From contig CBDCGS010000011.1 in the NCBI GenBank assembly GCA_965216915.1, positions 1,674,001 to 1,738,000 of the forward strand: a stretch of DNA of 64,000 nt. The letters run 5' to 3'. Below the pieces are notes generated by a model. That model was given only the letters and a program-made list of their open reading frames with translations, was not told the DNA's origin and did no database searches. This document shows, in pieces, positions 57,258-64,000 of this stretch (positions are counted from its first letter, which is position 1; every line of letters begins with the position of its first letter). The translations under genes were made by a program, and so were the position numbers. The DNA comes from CBDCGS01 sp965216915. GTDB taxonomy: Bacteria > Pseudomonadota > Alphaproteobacteria > UBA828.

Positions 57258-60200
57258 GTGAGCATGCGTGCTGACCCTTCGGCACACGCCGCGGAGGCCG
57301 AAGGCCGTTGGATTGGCGAGCCGTTGCCACGCAAAGAGGACGCGGCGCTCCTAACCGGCCGGGCTCAATTCATCGATGACATGGAGCCGGTGGCCGGCCT
57401 TAAGCATGCAGCTATCTTGCGGTCGTCACACGCACACGCCCGCATCCGCAATATCGAGACCTCCAAGGCGCGGGCCTTGCCCGGCGTCGTCGGCGTCGTG
57501 ACCGGCGCCGAATTGGCCGAAATTACCCGCCCGATTTCGAGCGTGGTCAAGGTCGCCATCGCCTACTACCCGATTGCCGTCGAGAAAGTGCGTTTCGTGG
57601 GCGAACCGGTCGCGGTCGTTGTGGCTGAGAACCGCTATCTCGCGGAGGATGCACTCGATCTCATCGAGGTGGACTACGAGCCCCTGAAGGCCGTCGTCGA
57701 TCCTCAGTGGGCCATGGAAGAAGACGCACCCGTCCTTCACGAGGAGCTCGGGTCGAACGTTGCGAGCCGGCGAAGCTTTGAGTACGGCGATCCGAAAAAA
57801 GCATTCGACACGGCCGAGCGCGTGTTCGAGCTTGACTACCGTTTCCCGAAATATGCCTCCACGCCGATCGAGACCTATGGCGTCACGGCTCACTACCTGC
57901 CGGGCCCCGATAGGTTTACGGTGTGGTCGAATTTCCAAGGCCCTTTTGTGCTGCATCCACTTATGGCAGCAGCGCTCGGCGTACCCGGCAACCGGCTCCG
58001 CCTGATCTCTCCGCCGGCAAGCGGAGGGAGTTTCGGTATCAAGCAGGCAGTATTCGCCTATGTCGTCCTATTGGCCGCGGTCAGTAGGATCCTCGGCGTC
58101 CCGGTGAAATGGATCGAGGATCGGCTCGAGCACCTCTTGGCCTCTTCCTCGGCGGCGGACAGGATCGGGCGGGTCGAGGCTGCCTTCACGAACGACGGAG
58201 ATCTGGTGGGGCTGCGCTTCCACAATATCTGCAATATGGGCGCCTACGTTCGGGCCCCTGAGCCGGCCTCGGTCTACCGCATGCACGCCACCTCCAATGG
58301 CTGCTACCGCGTGAAAAACATCGCCATTGAGAACATCCTGGTCGTCACCAACCAGATGCCCACGGGCCTCAACAGAGGATTCGGAGGTCCGCAGTTCTTC
58401 TTTGCGCTCGAGCGCATCATGGACGTGGCGGGCAAAGGGCTGGGCATCGATCCAGCCGACTTGAGGCGACGCAATTTCATCGACGAGGATGACTTCCCCT
58501 ACGCTTGTCCGGGCGGATCCGTGCTCGATTCCGGCGATTATGCGAGGGCCCTCGACGAGTGCTTGCGCCTCGCGGGCTACGGGGATCTCAAGGTCAAACG
58601 GGAGGAAGCGAAAAAGGCGGGTCGGCTCTATGGTATCGGCCTGGCGATCGGCCTCGAGCCATCGAGCTCCAACATGGCCTATGTCTCACTGGCGCAGACG
58701 GTAGACCAGCGCGCCAAAGCAGAGCCCAAGTCCGGCGCGAATACCTCGGCCACCATCTCGATGGATCCCACGGGCAGCGTGACCGTCCATCTTTGCAGCA
58801 CGCCGAACGGCCAGGGACACGCCACGGTCGCCTCACAGATCGTCGCCCAGGTGCTCGGGATCGCGCCGGATCAGGTCGATGTCGTGACGGTGCTCGACAC
58901 GCAGACGAGCGCGTGGTCGATCGCGTCCGGCAACTACGCCAACCGGTTCGCCGCCGCTGTGACCAGCGCAGTCTCGATGTGCGCCGACAAGGTGGCGGAC
59001 AAGCTCAGGCTCATGGCGTCTCAGACGCTCGAGTGCGACGCGCGGGATATCGAGCTCGTGGACGGCTCAGCGCGTATTGCAGGCGTGCCCGAAAGGTCGA
59101 TTCCGGTGCGCAGGCTCGCGGCGGCGGCCCACTGGAATCCCGTAGGCATGCCGGAGGGGTCAGAGCCAGGCATCCGTGAAACGACGGTCTTTTCCCCGCC
59201 CACGCTAACACCCGTGGACGACCGGGACCGCGTGTCCTCGGCCGTCACCTATGGTTCCGTGTTCGATCTCGTGGCGTTGGAGGTCGATCGCGAGACCGGC
59301 CGCATCGCGGTCGACAAATATGTCTCGGTGCACGATGTCGGAACGATGCTGAACCCGCTCATCGTCGAAGGCCAGATCCGCGGCGGCTTCGTTCACGGTC
59401 TCGGCTGCGCCATGCTGGAAGAAATCACCTATGACGCCAATGGCAATCTCCTCTCGGGTACCTTCGCCGACTACCTGTGTCCGACGGCGACGGAGGTTCC
59501 CGCGCTGACCATCGGGCATTTGACCACGCCCTCGCCCATGACTGCGCTCGGTTGCAAGGGACTCGGCGACGGCAGCTCCATGTTGACCCCCGCAGCCGTG
59601 GCGAACGCCATGTCGGACGCGCTCGAGATGAAGGAGGTTGAGCTGCCTTTGAACCTCCATCGCGTCTGGCTCATGGCGGCGGGCCGGAAGCCGATACCGG
59701 CTGCGGCCGTCACGCCCGCGGAGAAAGCTGACACCGCGGTCCCGACCGGCTCCGGCATGCTGAGCGGTGAGGGTGAAACAGTCATTGCAGCGGACCGCGA
59801 GACGGTCTGGCGCACGCTGCTGGATCCCGACCGGCTCGCGGCCGTCATCCCAGGCTGCGAGGCGTTGGTTCAGCGTGACCCCAATCGATACACGGCGACC
59901 GTGACGATTGGCGTGGCCGGCATCAAAGGCACTTATGACGTCGAGGTCGAGTTCAAAGACAAGAAAGCACCCGAATCCGTACGCTTGGTTGGCCGAGCGC
60001 ACGGCGCTCTTGCCTATGGAGCAGCCGAGGGCTGGGTCACCCTCATGCCGGTTGGCGAGGACGAAACCAGGCTATCTTACCGCTACAACGCCCGTGTCGG
60101 CGGGAAGGTCGCCGCGGTGGGTCAACGGATGCTCGGTGCGGCGACCCGCGTCCTGATCGCCGAATTTTTTCGGAACTTGAACCGCAGCATCGGCGGCACC

Positions 60201-60275
60201 GAACGGGCCCGCGGCGGTCCGCTCGGCCGATTGATCGCCTTTCTCATGGCATTTCTCAGAGACGATAAGAAATGA
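57258..60275 (+). CDS. Molybdenum hydroxylase large subunit with fused CoxG-like domain
   Basis: The product of about 1005 residues is a xanthine-dehydrogenase-family MoCo subunit (residues to about 800). It starts GEPLPRKEDAALLTG and has ASGGSFGIK near 255, NRGFGGPQ near 370, NGQGHATVASQIVAQ near 515 and GCKGLGDGSSMLTP near 775, including the Glu-like region near the end. A C-terminal SRPBCC/CoxG-like domain (about 830-970, VIAADRETVWRTLLDPDRLA, IPGCEAL, GVAGIKGTYDVEVEF) follows in the same chain. The CO dehydrogenase active-site loop with Cys (AYRCSFR) is replaced by GLNRGFGG, so it is not a CO dehydrogenase. The exact start is uncertain (ATG 57246, GTG 57258 or ATG 57264). ATGA links it to the FAD subunit. 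Confidence 0.87.
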   Translation: MSMRADPSAHAAEAEGRWIGEPLPRKEDAALLTGRAQFIDDMEPVAGLKHAAILRSSHAHARIRNIETSKARALPGVVGVVTGAELAEITRPISSVVKVAIAYYPIAVEKVRFVGEPVAVVVAENRYLAEDALDLIEVDYEPLKAVVDPQWAMEEDAPVLHEELGSNVASRRSFEYGDPKKAFDTAERVFELDYRFPKYASTPIETYGVTAHYLPGPDRFTVWSNFQGPFVLHPLMAAALGVPGNRLRLISPPASGGSFGIKQAVFAYVVLLAAVSRILGVPVKWIEDRLEHLLASSSAADRIGRVEAAFTNDGDLVGLRFHNICNMGAYVRAPEPASVYRMHATSNGCYRVKNIAIENILVVTNQMPTGLNRGFGGPQFFFALERIMDVAGKGLGIDPADLRRRNFIDEDDFPYACPGGSVLDSGDYARALDECLRLAGYGDLKVKREEAKKAGRLYGIGLAIGLEPSSSNMAYVSLAQTVDQRAKAEPKSGANTSATISMDPTGSVTVHLCSTPNGQGHATVASQIVAQVLGIAPDQVDVVTVLDTQTSAWSIASGNYANRFAAAVTSAVSMCADKVADKLRLMASQTLECDARDIELVDGSARIAGVPERSIPVRRLAAAAHWNPVGMPEGSEPGIRETTVFSPPTLTPVDDRDRVSSAVTYGSVFDLVALEVDRETGRIAVDKYVSVHDVGTMLNPLIVEGQIRGGFVHGLGCAMLEEITYDANGNLLSGTFADYLCPTATEVPALTIGHLTTPSPMTALGCKGLGDGSSMLTPAAVANAMSDALEMKEVELPLNLHRVWLMAAGRKPIPAAAVTPAEKADTAVPTGSGMLSGEGETVIAADRETVWRTLLDPDRLAAVIPGCEALVQRDPNRYTATVTIGVAGIKGTYDVEVEFKDKKAPESVRLVGRAHGALAYGAAEGWVTLMPVGEDETRLSYRYNARVGGKVAAVGQRMLGAATRVLIAEFFRNLNRSIGGTERARGGPLGRLIAFLMAFLRDDKK

Positions 60276-61138
60276 AGCCGGTCGTCTTCGATTACTATCG
60301 GCCGGAGACCGTCGAGGAAGCGACCGTGCTGTTGCATGAGTTCGGAGCCGATGCGGCGCTGCTGGCCGGCGGCATGTCGCTCGGGCCCATGCTCAACATG
60401 CGTTTGGTGCGCCCGAGCGTCGTCGTCGATATCAACGGCATCACCGGTCTGGGACGGGTGTCGTTGAACAATTCCGTGGTGATCGGCGCGACTGCTCGCC
60501 AGTCGGACGTGATGGCCGATCAGAGCGTTTTGAGCGAAGTGCCGCTGCTGGAGGCCGCGCTTCCCCATGTCGGCCATTTCCAGACCCGCAATCGGGGCAC
60601 GCTTGGCGGCTCGGTTGCCCATGCCGACCCGAGCGCCGAGATTCCCCTGTCCCTGGTCACGCTCGGCGGCGAGGTAGAGCTGACGGCGCGGCGCCGCAAG
60701 CGCAGGGTGGCCGGGGTCGAGTTTTTCCAGGGAGCGCTCACAACGGTCCGGCAACCGGACGAGATGATCACGGCGCTCCACTTACCGCGCCGCAGCCCAC
60801 GCACGGGCTACGCCTTCGGCGAGGTGGCGCAAAGGCACGGTGACTTCGCCATCGCGGCGGCGGCGTGCATGGCGTCGGTCGCCGAAGACGGGACGATCGC
60901 CGCGCTGCGGCTCGGCTTGGGCGGCGTTGAGGATCGGCCGAGATTGACCGAAACAAAGCCATTTGTGGGGCAACCGGCAGACAGCGCCGTGGCCGCCGAC
61001 ATCGCAGCCCAGGTGACGGATTGCCTCGAGCCGACGGAGGACATGATGGCGAGTGCGGCATATCGGCGGGCTCTGGCCCGCCATCTTGGCCGGAGCGTCC
61101 TCGAGCAGGCATTCGAACAGGCTCGGGCGGGGGATTGA
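60272..61138 (+). CDS. Molybdenum hydroxylase FAD subunit
   Basis: The 288-residue medium subunit has the FAD-binding words ALLAGGMSLGPMLNMR near 30 and RNRGTLGGSVAHADPSAEIP near 108, as in CoxM/XdhB-type flavoproteins. It carries electrons from the iron-sulfur subunit to an external acceptor. Overlaps (ATGA before, two-base gap after) show the order large, medium, small subunit. The more usual order is medium-small-large, so the arrangement is a modest oddity. Confidence 0.9.
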   Translation: MKPVVFDYYRPETVEEATVLLHEFGADAALLAGGMSLGPMLNMRLVRPSVVVDINGITGLGRVSLNNSVVIGATARQSDVMADQSVLSEVPLLEAALPHVGHFQTRNRGTLGGSVAHADPSAEIPLSLVTLGGEVELTARRRKRRVAGVEFFQGALTTVRQPDEMITALHLPRRSPRTGYAFGEVAQRHGDFAIAAAACMASVAEDGTIAALRLGLGGVEDRPRLTETKPFVGQPADSAVAADIAAQVTDCLEPTEDMMASAAYRRALARHLGRSVLEQAFEQARAGD

Positions 61139-61140
61139 CC

Positions 61141-61647
61141 ATGCTACGCTTCGCCGGCAACGAGACGCATAGGGTCGAGCTGACCGTCAACGGACGCAAG
61201 TACTGCGGGCAAGCGGAGCCGCGCATGCTACTGGCAGACTTCCTGCGCCATGAACTCGGCCTCTACGGAACCCATGTCGGCTGCGAGCACGGCGTTTGCG
61301 GCGCGTGCACCGTGCTTGTCGACGGTCGGGCGGTCCGCAGCTGCACCCTCTACGCGGTTCAGGTCGAAGGCGACGAGATCCAGACCGTCGAAGGGCTGGC
61401 GGATGGCGACCGCTTGACCGTGCTGCAGGAGGCCTTCCGGAAACATCACGCGCTCCAATGCGGGTTCTGCACACCTGGCATACTGATGTCGGCGACGCAT
61501 TTCCTGGGTGAGCACCCGCGACCGAGCGAGGCGGCCGTTCGCGACATGCTGTCGGGACATATCTGCCGTTGCACCGGTTACGAGGGCATCGTCCGCGCCA
61601 TACTGGATGCGGCCGGCACGCTCGAACCGGAGCGCGATTCGGCCTGA
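61141..61647 (+). CDS. Molybdenum hydroxylase [2Fe-2S] subunit
   Basis: The 168-residue small subunit has a plant-ferredoxin-type cluster site (C48, C53, C56, C68 in GCEHGVCGACTV and RSC) and the second helical-domain cluster (C107, C110, C142, C144 in QCGFC and ICRC). All eight cysteines are present. It links the molybdopterin site to FAD. The start ATG is two bases after the stop of the FAD subunit. Confidence 0.93.
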   Translation: MLRFAGNETHRVELTVNGRKYCGQAEPRMLLADFLRHELGLYGTHVGCEHGVCGACTVLVDGRAVRSCTLYAVQVEGDEIQTVEGLADGDRLTVLQEAFRKHHALQCGFCTPGILMSATHFLGEHPRPSEAAVRDMLSGHICRCTGYEGIVRAILDAAGTLEPERDSA

Positions 61648-61689
61648 GCGGACGGGCCCGGACCAAACCAAATACGAACGGAGGAGGCG

Positions 61690-62499
61690 ATGGAGAAATA
61701 CGCGCTAAAGCGCGCGGAGGTCCTCAAGGAGCTCGACGGGTTTCATGTGAGAATCGACGCCGAGAAGCGGCTCGGATGGCTCGTTCTCGACCGGCCGCCG
61801 CTCAACATCGTGTCCTACGGGGCGCGCTCGCAGATCGGCGCGGTCATGGAGGAGTTCGGCCGTGACGAGGATGTCGGCACCGTGGTCGTGCGCGGCGCCA
61901 ACGGCGTCTACACGTCGGGCGGTGACGTGCGCGGCTTTTTCGACGTGCCGCGCGACGGCATGTCGCATCTAGCGTGGAACATCGCTGCGGCCCAACGGTG
62001 TCCCAAGCCGGTCATCTGCGCCATGGAAAAATATGCATTTGGAGTCGGCTTCGAGCTCGCCCTCGCCTGCGATTTCCGCCTTGCCACGAAGGATACGCTG
62101 ATGGGGCTGCCGGAGGTGACCATCGGCGAGATCCCGGGAAGCGGCGGCACGCACCGGCTCGCAAACCTCATCGGTCTCACCCGTGCGAAGCGCATGATTT
62201 TTCTCGGCGAACGAGTGTCGGCGGAAACCGCTCTCGAATGGGGCATCTTGACGGACGTGGCGGAAGACGCCGCGGCTTTGGACGCGATGGTCGATAGCTA
62301 TGCAAAACGCCTCAACGCGCAGTCGCCTCTCGCCCTGCGCACCGTGAAGCGTGTGTTGAACACCGTTTACGATACGAGCCTGGAAGTGGGGCTGGAGCTC
62401 GAGGGTCAGGCCTACGAAAAGCTCCGCGACAGCATGGACTACAAGGAAGGGGCCGAGGCGTTCTTCAACAAGCGCAAACCGGTCTACACAGGCGAGTAG
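61690..62499 (+). CDS. Enoyl-CoA hydratase/isomerase family protein
   Basis: The 269-residue crotonase-fold protein has the oxyanion-hole loop around VVVRGANGVYTSGGDVRGF near 60-77 and the second part around GFELALACDFRLATKDTLMGLPE near 117. The Glu at the second acidic position (LPEVTIGEIPGSGG) is present, so hydratase chemistry is possible. GGAGG precedes the ATG. It follows the hydroxylase genes by 42 bases and would act on a CoA thioester made by the ligase encoded convergently downstream. Confidence 0.85.
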   Translation: MEKYALKRAEVLKELDGFHVRIDAEKRLGWLVLDRPPLNIVSYGARSQIGAVMEEFGRDEDVGTVVVRGANGVYTSGGDVRGFFDVPRDGMSHLAWNIAAAQRCPKPVICAMEKYAFGVGFELALACDFRLATKDTLMGLPEVTIGEIPGSGGTHRLANLIGLTRAKRMIFLGERVSAETALEWGILTDVAEDAAALDAMVDSYAKRLNAQSPLALRTVKRVLNTVYDTSLEVGLELEGQAYEKLRDSMDYKEGAEAFFNKRKPVYTGE

Positions 62500-62540
62500 G
62501 CGGATGGCCCCTCGCACCTTTCAACCCGTCGTGGCGGGAG

Positions 62541-62603
62541 CTAGAGCATCTACCACTCACGTGGAATCGGGTCGGCGATGCCACTTGATCGGAAAATGCC
62601 CTA
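62541..62603 (-). repeat. Hairpin repeat related to the dispersed element, copy 3
   Basis: CTAGAGCATC...CGTGGAATC...CCACTTGATCGGAAAATGCCCTA resembles the outer parts of the repeats at 17341 and 55900 but lacks the GACGCATTTGCGTC core. The stop codon of the ligase gene lies inside it. It sits between convergent gene ends and may act as a 3'-end structure. Confidence 0.5.
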
Positions 62604-64000
62604 ATCAAGCTCGTACTCCGCCGAGAGCAGTTTCCGGCGCAGGAACTTGCCGACGGGCGATTTGGGAATCGCCTTGACGAAGACATAGGCGCGTGGGCGT
62701 TTGTAATCGCTGAGGTCTGAATTCTTGCAATGGGCATCCAGCTCGTCGGCCACCAGCTCGCCCGAGCGCACGACAAAGGCAGTGATTTTGTGACCCCAGC
62801 GATCGTCGGGAAGCCCCGCGACCGCAACCTCGCTCACCGCCGGGTGCGTGGACAGGACGCTCTCGATCTCCGCCGGTGAGACGTTCTCGCCGCCGCTGAT
62901 CATCACGTCATCGACCCGGCCGGTGACGAACAAGTCTCCGTCTTCGTCGATGTAGCCAGTGTCTCCGGTAAAGTACCAGCCGCCCCGGAGCGCGGTCTCG
63001 TCAGCATCCGGCCGGCGCCAATAGCCGCTGAACGCCTCGTCACCCGAGATATCCGCGATGATCTGACCTTCCTCGGCGCGGCCGGCGCGGTCGTCGGCGT
63101 CGGTGGAGCCGAGCCTCACCACCCGGATGCGCTGATTCAATCCCGCCTTGCCGGCGGATCCCGGCTTCGAGGCCGCGTCCGGCTCGATCGTGAACGTGTA
63201 GATCTCCGAGGATCCATAGTGGTTGACGAAGAGCTCGGGCCGAAACTCTTCCCGGACCCTCGCGAGCAGGCCTTCCGGCATCGGTGCGCCTGCGAAGCCG
63301 ACATGCCTGACCGACGACAAGTCGGCATCGCGGATCTGCGGCAGCGTCAGCAGGTCGTGAAAGAGGGTTGGAACCAGGAACACCGAGCTGATCTTCTCGT
63401 CCTCGATGAGCTTCAGGGTCGTCGTCGGCTCGAAGCGCGGCTGGCAGATCAAGCAACCGTCGATCAGCTGCATGGCCAGCAGGGAGCGTACGCCCATGGT
63501 GTGGTAGAAGGGCATGACCCCGAGCATGATGTCGCCCGGCACGCAGCGATGGTGCGCCACATGGGCGATCGCCGCGGCCCGCTCTACCCTGTGGGACCGC
63601 GGCACACCCTTGGGTCTCCCCGTGGTGCCCGACGTGTAGAGCATGACAGAGGTGTCCTCGACGTGGGCCCGGGGCTCGCCGTCGAACGCATCGGCGGCGA
63701 GGAGATCGTCGAAGCTCAGCGTGCCCCCGTCCTCTCCTGCGAGAGCAATGCGCGGGAGCCTGCGCGGTTCCTCGGCGTCGGCGACGGCCTGTGCCGAGAC
63801 GTCCTGGAACGCCACGGCCTTGGCCTCCGCATCCACGATGCAATAATCGAGCTCGCCCGCTTTCAGCCGCCAGTTGAGTGGCGTGATGATCACCCCCAGG
63901 AACTGGCTCGCCCAATAGATCGTCGCCATCTGCCAGTGGTTCTGCATGGCGACGACGAGGTGATCGCCCTTCTCGAGACCGAGTCTTTCCAGGCCCCCCG
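62601..64000 (-). CDS. AMP-dependent acyl-CoA ligase, 5' end outside window
   Basis: About 466 C-terminal residues are seen; the N-terminus lies beyond 64000. Visible ANL motifs are LYTSGTTGRPKGVPRSH, NHYGSSEIYTF, SGYWRRPDADE, TGDTGYIDEDGDLFVTGR, ISGGENVSPAEIE and the C-terminal lysine in KSPVGKFLRRKL. The relation to the ligase at 545 is only at family level. The opposite orientation to the hydroxylase genes means its own promoter. It probably activates an acid from the same or a related route; the substrate is not deducible. Confidence 0.88.
   Translation of the reverse strand, partial: GGLERLGLEKGDHLVVAMQNHWQMATIYWASQFLGVIITPLNWRLKAGELDYCIVDAEAKAVAFQDVSAQAVADAEEPRRLPRIALAGEDGGTLSFDDLLAADAFDGEPRAHVEDTSVMLYTSGTTGRPKGVPRSHRVERAAAIAHVAHHRCVPGDIMLGVMPFYHTMGVRSLLAMQLIDGCLICQPRFEPTTTLKLIEDEKISSVFLVPTLFHDLLTLPQIRDADLSSVRHVGFAGAPMPEGLLARVREEFRPELFVNHYGSSEIYTFTIEPDAASKPGSAGKAGLNQRIRVVRLGSTDADDRAGRAEEGQIIADISGDEAFSGYWRRPDADETALRGGWYFTGDTGYIDEDGDLFVTGRVDDVMISGGENVSPAEIESVLSTHPAVSEVAVAGLPDDRWGHKITAFVVRSGELVADELDAHCKNSDLSDYKRPRAYVFVKAIPKSPVGKFLRRKLLSAEYELD

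Noticed and set aside
57258..61647. Aerobic CO dehydrogenase (CoxLMS)
   Set aside because: The large subunit lacks the Cys-containing loop of true CoxL and the gene order differs.
1..64000. tRNA, rRNA, CRISPR array, prophage or integrase
   Set aside because: No such features were recognised by eye on either strand; a covariance-model scan would be needed to exclude small RNA genes.

Overview
The window is a GC-rich, gene-dense stretch from what is most likely an alphaproteobacterium. The signs are a C4-type 5-aminolevulinate synthase, an FnrL-like regulator with TTGAT-N4-ATCAt sites, vitamin B6 catabolic enzymes matching the Mesorhizobium type, and short dispersed hairpin repeats at gene ends of the kind common in Rhizobiales. 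I see no rRNA, tRNA, CRISPR array or phage module. Old insertion debris (two IS481-type remnants and an Rhs fragment) marks the edges of the first accessory block.

Layout. (1) 1-2.1 kb: an alpha/beta hydrolase fragment and an acyl-CoA ligase. (2) 2.6-19.1 kb: a vitamin B6 degradation island. It has pyridoxine 4-oxidase, pyridoxamine-pyruvate transaminase, pyridoxal 4-dehydrogenase, 4-pyridoxolactonase, a probable 4-pyridoxate dehydrogenase and a FHMPC dehydrogenase, plus a BMP-type ABC importer and a FadR-type regulator. ATTGGT words recur in the promoters. The usual lower-pathway enzymes (decarboxylase, FAD ring-opening oxygenase, amidohydrolase) are absent. A gentisate/salicylate-dioxygenase-like cupin, an LVIVD-repeat protein and a GST sit in their place, which suggests an undescribed ring-cleavage branch. 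(3) 19.3-26.4 kb: a peptide/opine-type ABC importer with a cysteine hydrolase and an amidohydrolase. (4) 26.4-27.2 kb: an IS481 remnant and a lipoprotein.

(5) 27.2-55.9 kb is the most striking region: a dedicated multiheme cytochrome locus with 45 CXXCH motifs in about 25 kb. The minus-strand arm has an FNR regulator, a 7-heme cytochrome, two 3-heme cytochromes joined by a possible -1 frameshift on an A9 run, and a sensor kinase. The plus-strand arm has an NHL lipoprotein, two tandem secreted tetraheme cytochromes, a parvulin PPIase, a large outer-membrane barrel, two triheme c7-type cytochromes, two helical proteins of unknown family, a second NHL protein, an 11-heme cytochrome, System II cytochrome c maturation (ResB, CcsA, TPR-thioredoxin), a monoheme cytochrome, two ligand-sensor-type beta-propellers and a Sel1 protein. 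After an OmpR-type regulator come a second pair of triheme cytochromes and a hemA. FNR-like boxes precede the NHL gene, the first tetraheme gene and the hemA region. The set reads as a self-contained, oxygen-regulated electron conduit from periplasm to outside, possibly including an extracellular cytochrome filament.

(6) 56.2-64 kb: a haloalkane-dehalogenase-like hydrolase, a three-subunit molybdenum hydroxylase whose large subunit carries a fused CoxG/SRPBCC domain, an enoyl-CoA hydratase and an acyl-CoA ligase that runs off the end. They look like a catabolic set for an unknown compound processed through CoA thioesters.

Assignments to named B6 enzymes rest on residue patterns recognised by eye against remembered family sequences. 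They have not been checked by alignment.
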